DNA from: Cronobacter malonaticus LMG 23826
GTDB lineage: Bacteria > Pseudomonadota > Gammaproteobacteria > Enterobacterales > Enterobacteriaceae
DNA: 64,000 nucleotides
Direction of reading: 5' to 3'
Assembly: GCF_001277215.2 (NCBI RefSeq)
Contig: NZ_CP013940.1
Span: 3,162,001-3,226,000, forward strand
Shown: positions 8,220 to 17,888 of the stretch, piece by piece
Layout: every line of letters begins with the position of its first letter
Numbering within the stretch: the first letter of the stretch is position 1
Made by a program: the position numbers and the translations under genes
The notes under the pieces: generated by a model
The model's database searches: none
The model's input: only the letters and a program-made list of their open reading frames with translations
Told to the model about the DNA's origin: nothing

Positions 8220-8801
8220 TGATATACATCCTTTTAAATCACATGGGTGAGACATCATTATACGACTTTACCAGGCGGCTCAAACGCTTTGTTTTGAAAT
8301 ATGACGCCTCTCAAAAAACAATATATTTAAATAATTATCAGAAATATATTTCTTTCTTAAAATAGCCTACCATTATGAGTCCATCCATCAGAATTGACAG
8401 CTTCAGCAGCAGCGCTCAACACACATGAGAATTAATTTTCAATTATTTAACGAACATCAATGTTGATGATCGCTAAGCTCATTGATTTATAAATTCAATG
8501 AGGCATATCACTTACTGACGCCCCCCTGGTAAATCCACTACTAACAGCAACCCCTTATTGTTATTCCTAAATCAGCGAAGAGCATGCGTTTCACGGCAAC
8601 ATAGTCTCAGTAGTAAAGTAATATATCGCCGTTAGCTCACGTTATACCATACCAGAGAACGATTCACGTTAATGCATGATTAAAAAGGAATGCTGCTGTG
8701 GCGCTTTTCGGTCAATAAAAAGCACTCTTCCGATTTTGCGGTGTTGCGCAATGCATTACTGGCAACTAATAAAGTTGTATCTGGGAAAGGCATCGTGACT
8801 T
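8220..8801. other. AT-rich intergenic region
   Basis: About 580 bases, AT-rich in the left two-thirds. An open frame of 53 codons (8690-8851, plus strand) exists, but it lacks a well-spaced ribosome-binding site and overlaps the next gene, so I do not call it. I saw no repeats or RNA gene. Confidence 0.4.
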
Positions 8802-9098
8802 ATGGAGAAATTAAAGTGGTGGCGTATGAAAGCGATTGTCCTGTTGGTTAATATTCTCCTTTTCGTTGGGCTTTATCTGATCACTATACCTCTCGTACAT
8901 TTCTGGCGCCCGCTTACCCGACAGGAAATTGACTGGCTGGTGGAGAGCGCAGAATGGTTTGGTTTCCTGAATGCCCAGCAATTATGGTGGCTTCTGATGG
9001 CAACGACTGATTTCATCGTCGCGCTGGTAATATTTATTCTGATGAAAATCGTCTGGCGGCGGCTGGTATCACGGTATAACGCTGCGCACGCTAAATAG
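8802..9098 (+). CDS. Small hypothetical membrane protein
   Basis: The 98 residues hold two clear membrane segments (about residues 9-29 and 61-82), separated by a Trp-rich loop with TRQEIDWLVESAEW and followed by a basic tail. An AAAGG-like site precedes the ATG at some distance. The family is not recognised. It stands near the DUF3289-DUF943 pair in a low-GC patch. Confidence 0.55.
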   Translation: MEKLKWWRMKAIVLLVNILLFVGLYLITIPLVHFWRPLTRQEIDWLVESAEWFGFLNAQQLWWLLMATTDFIVALVIFILMKIVWRRLVSRYNAAHAK

Positions 9099-9234
9099 TT
9101 TACCCGAGGAGATTCCCCCCATCAGGTTTGTTCGTATATCCTCAACCCCCCTCCCCCAAACCGCACCCACGTTTAAGCAGCCGCCCTTCACACATGCCAC
9201 AATAGGTTAACCGTTTTTTTACTTCGGAGCGCCG

Positions 9235-10293
9235 ATGCACGCCCTTCACACTTCTTTCCCGCCCGTGTTTGACGGCCATAACGATCTGCTGCTGCGCCTG
9301 TGGCTGCGCGCGGAGGCCGAGCCTGTCGGGGCGGTATTCAGCGGCCTTGAAGGCGGCCATCTGGATTATCCCCGGATGCGCCAGGGCGGCTTTGCCGGCG
9401 GGCTGTTCGCGGTGTTTGTGCCGCCGCCGGAGTATGTCGCGCAGATGCGTAATCTGCCGCTGGCGGATGCCGAAACGATGCACGATCCGCTCGCCATCAC
9501 GCAGGCGCAGATTGGGCTGTTTCACGCGATGGCGCAGGCCTCCGGCGGGAAAATGCGCGTCTGCCGGACGGTGGCGGATATCGAGCAGTGCATGGCGGAT
9601 GACGTGGTGGCGCTGGTGTTGCATATCGAAGGCGCGCAGGCGATCGACGCCCAACTGGAGCCGCTCGACGCCCTGCTCGCGCAGGGCGTGCGCAGCATCG
9701 GGCCGTTCTGGAACACGCCGAACGTTTTTGGCGAAGGGGTCAGCGGGCCGTTTCCCAGCTCGCCGGATACCGGCGCCGGGTTAACGCCTGCGGGTAAAGC
9801 GCTCATCCGCGCCTGTCGCGAACGCCATGTGCTGGTGGATGTTTCGCATATGAATCAGAAAGCGTTTTTCGATACCGCGGCCATCGGCGGCGGGCCGCTG
9901 GTGGCGACCCACTCCAACGCGCACGCGCTCTGCGCGCAGCCGCGCAACCTCACCGATGAGCAACTCTCGGCCATTAAGGCCAGCGACGGTCTGGTCGGCG
10001 TGAACTTCGGCACCGCCTTTCTGCGCGCCGACGGACAACGCAACGGCGATACGCCCTTATCCGAAATTGTTACGCACGTTGAGTATCTGATTACTAAACT
10101 GGGTGAAGACCGGGTGGCGTTCGGATCGGATTTCGACGGCATCAGCCTGCCGGATGCGATGGGCGACGTCACCGGTTTACCGCGTCTGATACAGGCGCTG
10201 GCAGCGGCAGGTTTCGACGCGCCGCTGCTGGAAAAGCTCGCCTGGCGCAACTGGTTGCGCGTGCTCAGGCTCGCCTGGGGAGAATCGCAATAA
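9235..10293 (+). CDS. Membrane dipeptidase (peptidase family M19)
   Basis: This 352-residue protein is of M19 renal-dipeptidase type. The N-terminal zinc motif FDGHND, a central ALVLHIEGAQ with the bridging Glu, LVDVSHMN with a metal-binding His, and the late GSDFDG motif are all visible in family order. It cleaves dipeptides with a binuclear zinc centre; no signal peptide is present, so it is probably cytosolic. It lies 111 bases upstream of pqqA in the same direction, a common arrangement in enterics. GGAG lies 7 bases before the ATG. Confidence 0.92.
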   Translation: MHALHTSFPPVFDGHNDLLLRLWLRAEAEPVGAVFSGLEGGHLDYPRMRQGGFAGGLFAVFVPPPEYVAQMRNLPLADAETMHDPLAITQAQIGLFHAMAQASGGKMRVCRTVADIEQCMADDVVALVLHIEGAQAIDAQLEPLDALLAQGVRSIGPFWNTPNVFGEGVSGPFPSSPDTGAGLTPAGKALIRACRERHVLVDVSHMNQKAFFDTAAIGGGPLVATHSNAHALCAQPRNLTDEQLSAIKASDGLVGVNFGTAFLRADGQRNGDTPLSEIVTHVEYLITKLGEDRVAFGSDFDGISLPDAMGDVTGLPRLIQALAAAGFDAPLLEKLAWRNWLRVLRLAWGESQ

Positions 10294-10311
10294 ATGGATA
10301 AGCATTTAAGT

Positions 10312-10327
10312 TGCGATCTCGATCACA
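10312..10327. promoter_or_regulatory. Putative CRP-cAMP binding site upstream of pqqA
   Basis: TGCGA-TCTCGA-TCACA matches the CRP consensus TGTGA-N6-TCACA in 9 of 10 core positions. It lies about 80 bases before the pqqA start, which fits glucose control of a periplasmic sugar-oxidation cofactor. The assignment is by consensus only. Confidence 0.6.
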
Positions 10328-10365
10328 TTTACGCAACATAAGCGCGCCGGTAATCGGTTTCACCA

Positions 10366-10384
10366 GGATGGTAAAAAACCATCC
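10366..10384 (+). promoter_or_regulatory. Small leader hairpin before pqqA
   Basis: GGATGG (10366-10371) and CCATCC (10379-10384) with an A-rich loop form a 6-bp hairpin ending 20 bases before the pqqA start codon. It may protect or tune the abundant short pqqA message. Confidence 0.4.
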
Positions 10385-10404
10385 GTTATATGAGGAGTAA
10401 GACT

Positions 10405-10482
10405 ATGACCAAGTGGACTAAACCTGCGTTTGTTGACCTGCGCCTGGGTCTGGAAGTGACCCTGTACATTTCCAACCGTTAA
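10405..10482 (+). CDS. pqqA: PqqA, precursor peptide of pyrroloquinoline quinone
   Basis: The 25-residue ribosomal peptide contains the Glu-x-x-x-Tyr pair (E17 and Y21, in EVTLY) that PqqE crosslinks and that becomes the PQQ backbone. GAGGAG stands 8 bases before the ATG. The preceding short N-terminal MTKW extends slightly beyond the 23-residue Klebsiella peptide. It is the first gene of pqqABCDEF. An attenuator-like hairpin right behind it would let it be made in excess over the enzymes. Confidence 0.97.
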   Translation: MTKWTKPAFVDLRLGLEVTLYISNR

Positions 10483-10490
10483 TCGCCTGT

Positions 10491-10520
10491 GCCCGCGGCT
10501 TCGCGGGCACCTTTTCTCTT
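10491..10520 (+). terminator. Partial terminator / attenuator between pqqA and pqqB
   Basis: GCCCGCG (10491-10497) and CGCGGGC (10502-10508) form a GC-rich stem with a 4-base loop, followed by the T-rich CACCTTTTCTCTTTT. It sits between pqqA and pqqB and most likely causes partial termination, giving more pqqA than downstream message. Confidence 0.75.
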
Positions 10521-10539
10521 TTCCTTTCCGGTTCTGCAC

Positions 10540-11448
10540 ATGCAAATCAAAGTTCTCGGCTCGGCGGCGGGCGGCGGTTTCCCTCAGTGGAACTGCAACT
10601 GCGCCAATTGCCAGGGCGTGCGTAACGGCACGATGAAAACGTCCGCGCGTACCCAGTCTTCCATCGCCGTCAGCGATGACGGGAAAAACTGGGTGCTGTG
10701 CAACGTCTCGCCCGACATTTGCCACCAGCTTCTCGCCTCACCCGAATTGCATAATCCCGGGGTGCTGCGCGGCACCGGCATCGGCGCGATTATTCTCACC
10801 GACAGCCAGATAGACCACAGCGCGGGATTACTCAATTTACGTGAAGGCTGCCCGCACCACGTCTGGTGTACGCCGGAAGTGCATGACGATCTCTGCACCG
10901 GCTTTCCGGTCTTCCCGATGCTCTCCCACTGGAACGGCGGGCTGATTCATCACTCGATTGCGCCGCTGTCGCGCTTTCAGGTGCGGGTCTGCCCTGGCGT
11001 CTTTTTCACCGCCATTCCGCTGCTGAGCAACGCGCCGCCCTACTCGCCGTACCGCGACCGCCCGCTACCGGGCCATAACGTCGCGCTGTTTATCGAAGAA
11101 GAAGGCGGCAAAAGCCTGCTCTATGCGCCGGGCCTCGGCGAGCCGGACGACGCCATTCTGCCGTGGCTTGAGCGCGCAGACGTGCTGCTGATTGACGGCA
11201 CGCTGTGGCGCGACAACGAGCTTGCCGCCACCGGCGTCGGCCATAACACCGGCAAAGCGATGGGCCATCTGGCGCTGTCGGAAGAACAGGGGCTGGCGGC
11301 CTTACTGGCGCGCCTGCCCGCGGAGCGCAAAATTCTCATTCATATCAACAATACCAACCCGATCCTCAACGAGGAGTCCCCGGAGCGCCAGTCCCTGCAA
11401 CAGCAGGGTATCGAGGTGAGCCACGACGGGATGGTAATCGCGCTATAA
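10540..11448 (+). CDS. pqqB: PqqB, pyrroloquinoline quinone biosynthesis protein
   Basis: The 302-residue protein starts [19 protein letters not shown], the typical PqqB beginning, which is why 10540 is chosen over an upstream in-frame ATG at 10489. It is a metallo-beta-lactamase-fold protein ([12 protein letters not shown]; later [10 protein letters not shown]) with an N-terminal CNC-x2-C zinc motif. PqqB is thought to be the hydroxylase that oxidises the tyrosine-derived ring of the PQQ precursor. It is cytosolic, and pqqC follows 8 bases later. Confidence 0.97.
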   Translation: MQIKVLGSAAGGGFPQWNCNCANCQGVRNGTMKTSARTQSSIAVSDDGKNWVLCNVSPDICHQLLASPELHNPGVLRGTGIGAIILTDSQIDHSAGLLNLREGCPHHVWCTPEVHDDLCTGFPVFPMLSHWNGGLIHHSIAPLSRFQVRVCPGVFFTAIPLLSNAPPYSPYRDRPLPGHNVALFIEEEGGKSLLYAPGLGEPDDAILPWLERADVLLIDGTLWRDNELAATGVGHNTGKAMGHLALSEEQGLAALLARLPAERKILIHINNTNPILNEESPERQSLQQQGIEVSHDGMVIAL

Positions 11449-11456
11449 GAGGCTTT

Positions 11457-12212
11457 ATGACCGAGCAACGACTGCTGACGCCCGACGAGTTCGAAGCGGC
11501 GCTGCGCGCGAAAGGCGCGTTCTATCACATTCACCACCCTTATCACATCGCCATGCATAACGGCGAGGCGACCCGCGAGCAGATCCAGGGCTGGGTGGCG
11601 AACCGGTTTTATTACCAGACCAGCATTCCCATCAAGGACGCCGCCATTATGGCGAACTGTCCGCACCCGGAAGTGCGCCGCCAGTGGGTGCAGCGCATTC
11701 TCGACCACGACGGCTATGACGGCAGCGAAGGCGGCATTGAAGCCTGGCTGCGTCTTGGCGAGGCGGTCGGGCTGTCGCGCGAGTCGCTGCTCTCTGAAGA
11801 GCGCGTGCTGCCGGGCGTGCGCTTCGCGGTGGACGCCTATGTAAACTTCGCCCGCCGCGCCTGCTGGGAAGAGGCCGCGTGCAGTTCGCTGACCGAGCTG
11901 TTCGCCCCGCAGATCCATCAGGCGCGTCTCGACAGCTGGCCGCAGCACTACACCTGGATTGAAGCGGAAGGCTATGACTACTTCCGCAGCCGCTTAAGCC
12001 AGGCACGCCGCGACGTCGAACACGGGCTTTCGCTCGCACTCGAATACTGCAACACGATGGAGCGCCAGCAGCGAATGCTGGAGATTTTGCAGTTTAAGCT
12101 CGACATCCTCTGGAGCATGCTCGACGCCATGACCATGGCCTATACGCTGGACAGAGCGCCTTATCACACCGTCACCCGCGAGGCGGTGTGGCACAAACGG
12201 AGACTGGTCTGA
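11457..12212 (+). CDS. pqqC: PqqC, pyrroloquinoline-quinone synthase
   Basis: The 251-residue all-helical oxidase is close to the usual 250 and easily recognised ([38 protein letters not shown]). It catalyses the last step, ring closure and eight-electron oxidation of AHQQ to PQQ, without metal or cofactor. Its stop overlaps the pqqD start (TGATG at 12210-12214), so translation is coupled. Confidence 0.97.
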   Translation: MTEQRLLTPDEFEAALRAKGAFYHIHHPYHIAMHNGEATREQIQGWVANRFYYQTSIPIKDAAIMANCPHPEVRRQWVQRILDHDGYDGSEGGIEAWLRLGEAVGLSRESLLSEERVLPGVRFAVDAYVNFARRACWEEAACSSLTELFAPQIHQARLDSWPQHYTWIEAEGYDYFRSRLSQARRDVEHGLSLALEYCNTMERQQRMLEILQFKLDILWSMLDAMTMAYTLDRAPYHTVTREAVWHKRRLV

Positions 12213-12490
12213 TGCAGCCTGAACGCCATCATATTCCGCAATTTCGCCGCGGCTACCGCCTGCAATGGGAAGAGGCGCAGAACACGCATGTGATCCTCTA
12301 CCCGGAAGGCATGGCGAAGCTGAACGAAAGCGCCGCCGCCATTCTGCAACTGGTGGACGGCCAGCAGACCGCGGGCGCGATAATCGACACGCTGGAAGCG
12401 CGCTTTCCGGAAGCCGCCCCGCTGACCGACGATGTGCTGGGCTTTCTGGGCCTCGCGTATCAACAAAAGTGGGTGATTTTCCGTGAGTGA
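12212..12490 (+). CDS. pqqD: PqqD, peptide chaperone
   Basis: This 92-residue winged-helix RiPP-recognition protein starts [20 protein letters not shown]. It binds PqqA and presents it to the radical-SAM enzyme PqqE. The start is set by the TGATG overlap with pqqC, and its 3' end overlaps the GTG start of pqqE by 8 bases. It is cytosolic and part of the PqqA-PqqD-PqqE complex. Confidence 0.96.
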   Translation: MQPERHHIPQFRRGYRLQWEEAQNTHVILYPEGMAKLNESAAAILQLVDGQQTAGAIIDTLEARFPEAAPLTDDVLGFLGLAYQQKWVIFRE

Positions 12491-13619
12491 CGCGAAACCC
12501 GTAAACCCGCCGCTGTGGCTGCTGGCGGAGCTGACCTACCGCTGCCCGCTGCAATGCCCGTATTGCTCAAACCCGCTCGATTTCGCCGCCCAGGAGAATG
12601 AGCTGACGACGGAGCAGTGGATTGACGTGTTTCGCCAGGCGCGCGCCATGGGCGCGGTGCAGCTCGGGTTTTCCGGCGGCGAGCCGCTGGTGCGTAAAGA
12701 TCTGCCGGAGCTTATCGCCGCCGCGCGCGGCATGGGCTTTTACACCAATCTGATCACGTCCGGCATCGGCCTTACCGAGAAAAAACTCCAGACCTTCGCC
12801 GACGCCGGGCTGGATCATATTCAGATAAGCTTCCAGGCGAGCGACGAGACGCTGAACGCGGCGCTGGCGGGTAACGAAAAAGCGTTCCACCAGAAGCTCG
12901 CGATGGCGAAAGCGGTAAAAGCGCTCGGCTACCCGATGGTGCTGAACTTCGTGCTGCACCGCCACAACATCGACCAGATCGACCGCATTATCGAGCTCGC
13001 CATTCAGCTTGACGCGGACGATGTGGAGCTGGCTATCTGCCAGTTTTACGGCTGGGCGCACCTGAACCGCGAAGGGCTGCTGCCGACCCGCGAGCAGATC
13101 GCGCGCGCCGAGGAGGTGGTGAAACACTACCGCGAGAAGATGGCCGACACCGGCAATCTCGCTAACCTGCTGTTTGTAACGCCGGACTATTACGAAGAGC
13201 GCCCGAAAGGCTGCATGGGCGGCTGGGGCGCGATTTTCCTCTCCGTCACGCCGGAAGGCACCGCGCTGCCGTGCCACAGCGCGCGCCAGCTGCCGGTGAA
13301 ATTCCCGTCGGTGCTGGAGCAGTCGCTGTCGCATATCTGGTATGAGTCGTTCGGGTTTAACCGCTACCGCGGCAACGACTGGATGCCGGAGCCGTGCCGC
13401 TCCTGCCCGGAAAAAGAGCAGGATTTCGGCGGCTGTCGCTGCCAGGCGTTTATGCTGACCGGCGATGCGGCCAACGCCGACCCGGTATGCAGTAAATCGC
13501 CGCACCACGGCACGATCCTCGCCGCGCGCGAGGCGGCCAACCGCACGCAGATGGGCATTGGCGACCTGCGGTTTCGCAACCGCGCCAACTCACAACTCAT
13601 TTTCAAAACGCCGCAATGA
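12483..13619 (+). CDS. pqqE: PqqE, radical SAM PqqA crosslinking enzyme
   Basis: The 378 residues start at GTG. The radical-SAM cluster motif Cx3Cx2C is C21, C25 and C28 (CPLQCPYC). A C-terminal SPASM region with many cysteines ([26 protein letters not shown]) holds auxiliary iron-sulfur clusters. The enzyme forms the Glu-Tyr carbon-carbon bond in PqqA. Length is usual for the family. Its end overlaps the pqqF start (ATGA at 13616). Confidence 0.97.
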   Translation: MSDAKPVNPPLWLLAELTYRCPLQCPYCSNPLDFAAQENELTTEQWIDVFRQARAMGAVQLGFSGGEPLVRKDLPELIAAARGMGFYTNLITSGIGLTEKKLQTFADAGLDHIQISFQASDETLNAALAGNEKAFHQKLAMAKAVKALGYPMVLNFVLHRHNIDQIDRIIELAIQLDADDVELAICQFYGWAHLNREGLLPTREQIARAEEVVKHYREKMADTGNLANLLFVTPDYYEERPKGCMGGWGAIFLSVTPEGTALPCHSARQLPVKFPSVLEQSLSHIWYESFGFNRYRGNDWMPEPCRSCPEKEQDFGGCRCQAFMLTGDAANADPVCSKSPHHGTILAAREAANRTQMGIGDLRFRNRANSQLIFKTPQ

Positions 13620-15763
13620 TCCAAACGCGCAGGCTTGAGAGCGGTATCACGATCACGCTTATCCACCAGCCGCAGGCCACGCAGGCCGCGGCGCTGTGGC
13701 GCGTGAACGCGGGCAGCCTGCACGAACCGGATGACTGGCCGGGGCTCGCGCATCTGCTGGAGCATATGCTGTTTCGCGAAAGCGAGGGCTACCGGGATGA
13801 CAAGCGCCTGATGCGCTGGGTGCCGGACCAGGGCGGGCGGCTTAACGCCTCCACCCGGCTGTGCCAGACCGCGTTTTTCTTTGAAGTGCCTGCGCAGGCG
13901 CTCGCGCCCGGGTTTGCGCGCCTGACGGATATGCTCGCCGCCCCCTGCTTTACGCCAGCGGCGCTGATGCAGGAGGCGCAGGTGATCGACGCCGAATACC
14001 GGCTGCTGGCGCAGGACGCCGCCACCCGGCGCGAGGCGGCGCTGCTGGCGTTAATGGCGGGCGATGCGCGTCTCACGCGGCTGCGCATCGGCAATAAGAG
14101 AGCTTTTGGCGAAGATCCGGCGCGGCTGCGCGCGGCACTGACAGCCTTTCACGAGCAGCACTATCATGCCGGGAACCTGCACCTGTGGCTCTGCGGCCCG
14201 CAATCGCTGGAGACGCTGGAGAAGCTTGCCTGCGAGGCCGCCGCGCGTATCCGGCCGGGGGTGGTCGCGCCGCTCGCGATCGACGCCCGCACGGGCGCAT
14301 CGGGCGCGCTGGCGCAACCGGGTTTTGCACAGCTGGAACTGAGCTTTTTGCTGCCTGCTGACGTGCGCCCGGCGCTGCGCATGCTGGAGCAGTGCCTGCA
14401 CAGCGAAGCGCCCGGCGGGCTGATGGCCGCGCTGCGCGCGCAGACGCTCGCCGATGACGCCACGCTTGAGGCCGATGCGCTGGATGACGACACGCTCTGG
14501 CTGCGGTTTTCTTTCGCGCTCGCCAGTGACGCCGTGAACCCGGCGCACGTGGAGGCGCTGGTGCGCCAGTGGATAGCGGCGCTTGCCGCGCTGCCGGAGG
14601 ACGCGCTGTCGCCGCTACTGCGCCTCGCCGACGAAGACGTTAATGCGCTCGCGCCGATGGACGCGCTGCGTGCCCGCGCGTTCGGCCTGCCGCCGGTGGA
14701 AGGCCACGCGCTGCGCCCGCTGCTGGCAACGCTCCTGGCCCAGCGCCCGACGCGCCTGTGGCTCTCTCCTGAAGTACACGGCGCGCCGGTAACGACCCAG
14801 GGGCTGACGCTCACGACGGGCGATTTCCCGGCTGCGCCGGATGACGCGCCGCCTGCGCCATCCTTTGCGCCCGCGCCGCACTTTCCGCCGCCGCTTTCCG
14901 TGGCGCTGCCGGGCGACAGCGCGCCGCTGGCATGGCGGCCGGAAGCAGAGAGCATCACGCTGACGCTTGAACCCGCGCCGGGCACGCGGGTCAGCGATCG
15001 TCGCGGCATGGAGCTGCTCGCGCGTCTGCGTCCGCTGTGCGACCGGGCGCGCTTGAGCGGCGGCGCGCTGCGCGTCGGGACTGTTGAGGGGCGCTGGCGC
15101 ATCGCGCTTTGCGGCGACGAGGCGCTGATGATGATGCTGGTGACCGAGATGATGACGTACCTCTGGGAGCCGGATGATCGCTACAGCGCCGAAGCCGGAA
15201 GGCTGGCGGCGCGCGCGCAGGCGCAGGAAGATCAGGCCATCGCGGTACGCCGGTTGCTGGCGCAGCTTCCCCGCGAGCTGCTGATGGCGTCAGGCGGGCC
15301 CAGAGCGCAGGCGTGGCAGGCCACGCTCGACGGCGGCGGCCCGCTGCTGCGCGACGCGCTCGCGCGCCGCTTAAGCGATTTCCCCTTCCCGCTCGTCACC
15401 CCGAAGCCGCCGCGCCCGCTGCCCGCGCCGCACCGTTTTACCCTGCCCGCGAACGGCACCGACAGCGCCCTGCTCCTTTTCGTGCCGCTTGCGGCATCAC
15501 AGCGCGAGGCCGTCACCGCGCTTCACGCCCCGTTTTTCCAGCATATGCGGGTGGAGAAAAATATCGGTTACGTGGCGCAGTGCCAGTGGCACGCCTGCGC
15601 AGGCTACGAAGGGCTGCTGGCGCTGTTGCAGTCGCCGCATCTGTCACCAGATGCGCTGTTGCACGAAACCACCGCGTTTTTTGAAGGCCAGAGTGAGGCG
15701 TGGCGCGCCGTTACGCAAAAAGCGTGGGTGGGCAGCGTGGCGGGAGAAGGCGCGGAGCGATAA
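13616..15763 (+). CDS. pqqF: PqqF, M16 zinc protease for PqqA processing
   Basis: This 715-residue peptidase of family M16 carries the inverted zinc motif HLLEH (H46, E49, H50) with the downstream Glu expected in EAQVIDAEY. Two M16 halves are visible, the second less conserved. It is somewhat shorter than the ~760 residues of Klebsiella PqqF. PqqF releases the crosslinked Glu-Tyr unit from PqqA. It is the last gene of the operon, and no clear terminator follows. The gene is very GC-rich, consistent with host backbone. Confidence 0.92.
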   Translation: MIQTRRLESGITITLIHQPQATQAAALWRVNAGSLHEPDDWPGLAHLLEHMLFRESEGYRDDKRLMRWVPDQGGRLNASTRLCQTAFFFEVPAQALAPGFARLTDMLAAPCFTPAALMQEAQVIDAEYRLLAQDAATRREAALLALMAGDARLTRLRIGNKRAFGEDPARLRAALTAFHEQHYHAGNLHLWLCGPQSLETLEKLACEAAARIRPGVVAPLAIDARTGASGALAQPGFAQLELSFLLPADVRPALRMLEQCLHSEAPGGLMAALRAQTLADDATLEADALDDDTLWLRFSFALASDAVNPAHVEALVRQWIAALAALPEDALSPLLRLADEDVNALAPMDALRARAFGLPPVEGHALRPLLATLLAQRPTRLWLSPEVHGAPVTTQGLTLTTGDFPAAPDDAPPAPSFAPAPHFPPPLSVALPGDSAPLAWRPEAESITLTLEPAPGTRVSDRRGMELLARLRPLCDRARLSGGALRVGTVEGRWRIALCGDEALMMMLVTEMMTYLWEPDDRYSAEAGRLAARAQAQEDQAIAVRRLLAQLPRELLMASGGPRAQAWQATLDGGGPLLRDALARRLSDFPFPLVTPKPPRPLPAPHRFTLPANGTDSALLLFVPLAASQREAVTALHAPFFQHMRVEKNIGYVAQCQWHACAGYEGLLALLQSPHLSPDALLHETTAFFEGQSEAWRAVTQKAWVGSVAGEGAER

Positions 15764-15988
15764 CTTAATATAATTCTGAATAATATATTCCGATCCCCCC
15801 CAAAAAACTTCGTCGATGACGAATAAGCCCCCCCTTTTTATTGTTCTTTAATTATTGATCTACATCATGAGCTTACTTAATAAAGCAATCAAAATAGTTC
15901 CAGAAAATTTGGAGTTGCAAATATTACCCATCAAACACAATCACCATGCTTTTATTTTTAAGCTATATAATTCACACAGGAAATAACA

Positions 15989-16909
15989 ATGAGGTATTAT
16001 CATAAACCACGTATTTTTAGTTTAACCGGCTCTGTCGGCACATGTGGCTCAAATAACTCCGAGGATGTTGCAAAGATTCAAGAAAACATTATTGAGGCTG
16101 GGTACAGTCGGAACACTGGCCGCAGTATAAAGCGTGATGGTAAATGCTCTGCTGACACGATAGAGGCTATCAGATGGTATCAGCGACTTTTGAATATTTC
16201 TGTTACTGGCCTGGTTAATCCCACGGATATCTGGTTTGTTGAGGCTATGGAGAATGCTTCTTCTTCGAGACGAAACCATTCAAGCAACGGCGTGTTGTCA
16301 GTAAAAGAAGGGCAACTTACGTTTGATTATGAAGGCATAGATTATATTACTGCCGTTGATCCTTTCCGACAGCCAACTCGTATGCCATGCTTTTCTCGTA
16401 TATTACATCATCCCAGCATTGGTTCAGGTGTAACGATAGGCCGAGGCTATGATATGAAAAAGAGAAGCGCAGGTGAAATATTATTTACTTTAAGACTGGC
16501 TGGGATCGAAGAATATAAATCGCAGATTTGTGCTAAAGCCTCTTTTTTATCTGGTAAAAAAGCCGCCTCTTTTATTGAGCTTTATGGACCACTGGTTGGT
16601 GAGATAACACATCAACAGCAAATAAGGCTTTTTGAATTATCTTATAAGGAAAAAAAGGATTATGCAAAAAACGTTTATAACCGTAGCGTTGCTAATATAA
16701 AAAATGCACTTAGCTGGGAACAGATTGAGCTAAGGATTCGCGACGTATTTGTAGATACAATTTACCAGGGAAATAACACCGCGAATGAAATGTCAATAAT
16801 TATAGCTAAAGGCCAAAGCAGAAGTGATATTATAGACTATCTTCGCAATGACATTTATCAGAAAAAAGACGCTCAAAGACTGGCCCTAAGGCTGAGGTAT
16901 CTTCAGTGA
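15989..16909 (+). CDS. Peptidoglycan-binding muramidase, putative T6SS-type effector (copy 1)
   Basis: The 306 residues form two parts. Residues ~12-82 look like a peptidoglycan-binding domain (TIEAIRWYQRLLN...TGLVNP). Residues ~105-306 resemble T4-lysozyme/pesticin hydrolases: a YEG motif with the candidate catalytic Glu E115, and VTIGRGYD with T149, equivalent to Glu11 and Thr26 of T4 lysozyme. No signal peptide is present, so delivery needs a machine such as T6SS (inference; no T6SS core gene is in the window). The stop overlaps the start of an LprI-type inhibitor gene (GTGA), as in effector-immunity pairs. CAGGAAA precedes the ATG. It is AT-rich compared with the backbone and about half identical by eye to the copy at 22017. 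Confidence 0.78.
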   Translation: MRYYHKPRIFSLTGSVGTCGSNNSEDVAKIQENIIEAGYSRNTGRSIKRDGKCSADTIEAIRWYQRLLNISVTGLVNPTDIWFVEAMENASSSRRNHSSNGVLSVKEGQLTFDYEGIDYITAVDPFRQPTRMPCFSRILHHPSIGSGVTIGRGYDMKKRSAGEILFTLRLAGIEEYKSQICAKASFLSGKKAASFIELYGPLVGEITHQQQIRLFELSYKEKKDYAKNVYNRSVANIKNALSWEQIELRIRDVFVDTIYQGNNTANEMSIIIAKGQSRSDIIDYLRNDIYQKKDAQRLALRLRYLQ

Positions 16910-17337
16910 AAAGATTCTTATTTTTAATCAGTTTATGCTCGTTATACGTGACAGCCGCAGCGACGCCTCTTCACCACCCGGACGTTGAGCGCTGCATAAA
17001 ACAGTATGGTGAAAACAGTGATGAATGCCTGGGCACGCTAAACGATCGTTCTCAGAGAGCGTTAAAGAATGCTTTTGAGGCGAAACTCAGCGAGATTAAC
17101 GCTTTCGATTTTACCCGATGGTGGAGAGGCACTCAGGCGCAAAAAGACCAGATGATTTCCACGCTTAAGAAGAATCAGGCGGCCTGGCTGTCGTACCGGG
17201 ATGACTATTGCGGGCTGGTGACAACCGCCGATCAAGGAACCCATGCCTTCAGCGAGAATATGCTGAGTTGCATCCTGAATATGAATAGCGAACGGGAAAA
17301 AGCGTTATCGGCGATTCAGCCTGCCCCGGCAGAATAA
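16906..17337 (+). CDS. LprI-type periplasmic lysozyme inhibitor, putative immunity protein 1
   Basis: The 143 residues start with a Sec signal peptide (hydrophobic residues 5-18, cleavage near AAATP) and a mature domain of the LprI / DUF1311 family: CIKQYGENSDECL, then WLSYRDDYC and SCILNMN, with four cysteines that can form two disulfides. LprI proteins inhibit lysozyme. The overlapping GTG start couples it to the upstream muramidase, and the periplasmic location matches where that enzyme would act. So immunity to copy 1 is the natural reading. Confidence 0.82.
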   Translation: MKRFLFLISLCSLYVTAAATPLHHPDVERCIKQYGENSDECLGTLNDRSQRALKNAFEAKLSEINAFDFTRWWRGTQAQKDQMISTLKKNQAAWLSYRDDYCGLVTTADQGTHAFSENMLSCILNMNSEREKALSAIQPAPAE

Positions 17338-17393
17338 TGGCGCTTTGTTGATTGGGTAAATCTAAAAAGAAAACGCATTTCTAAGGAACGGAA

Positions 17394-17855
17394 ATGAAAA
17401 AACGCCTCTTTATCGCCTTACTCTGGCCGCTGGTTTCGCAGGCCGCGCCAGACGAGTTGCCCGCGCCCGTGCGGGCCGCCGTGCAGTTTAACCAGTGGTA
17501 CGTTGCGGCGTTAAGCCAGGGCAAAGCGCCGCTGAGCGATTATGCCGGGCTGAGCCGTTATGTTACGTCCGGCACCCTTCAAAAACTTAAAGCGCAGGCG
17601 GCCCTGGATCCTAATGAATATGACGTCCCGGACGTGGATATGTTTATCAAAGCGCAGGGCGTGGGCGATGACTGGCAGCAGATAACCGCCGTCGCCAGCG
17701 ATGTCGATGCGGCCTGCGAGCAGGTCTATATCGCGTTTGGCGCAAAACAGGATCACATGGTGATTGATTGCATGGTCAAAGAAGGGAATGCCTGGAAAGT
17801 GCAGTCAGTGGCGAATGTGGCGTTTTCGCGTAATCTCCCCCGTGCGTCGCCATGA
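17394..17855 (+). CDS. Periplasmic DUF3828-like protein
   Basis: The 153 residues have a signal peptide (residues 1-18, LVSQAAP) and a mature part resembling DUF3828/YbjP-YqhG type proteins. The two cysteines (C103 and C115 by rough count) may pair. AAGGAACGG lies before the ATG. It directly follows the muramidase-LprI pair with a 56-base gap, so it may be part of the same module or simply a neighbour. Function unknown. Confidence 0.6.
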   Translation: MKKRLFIALLWPLVSQAAPDELPAPVRAAVQFNQWYVAALSQGKAPLSDYAGLSRYVTSGTLQKLKAQAALDPNEYDVPDVDMFIKAQGVGDDWQQITAVASDVDAACEQVYIAFGAKQDHMVIDCMVKEGNAWKVQSVANVAFSRNLPRASP

Positions 17856-17857
17856 TA

Positions 17858-17881
17858 AAACCGCCTCCGCAGAGGCGGTTT
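17858..17881. terminator. Bidirectional terminator hairpin
   Basis: AAACCGCCTC and GAGGCGGTTT form a 10-bp stem with loop CGCA between the convergent DUF3828-like and DppA-like genes. Confidence 0.85.
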
Positions 17882-17888
17882 CGCAGGC

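Noticed and set aside
8690..8851. 53-codon open frame before the small membrane protein
   Set aside because: No spaced ribosome-binding site, overlaps a better gene and resembles no known protein.
12567..13508. Long minus-strand frame across pqqE
   Set aside because: Antisense shadow in GC-rich DNA; the radical-SAM gene on the plus strand is certain.
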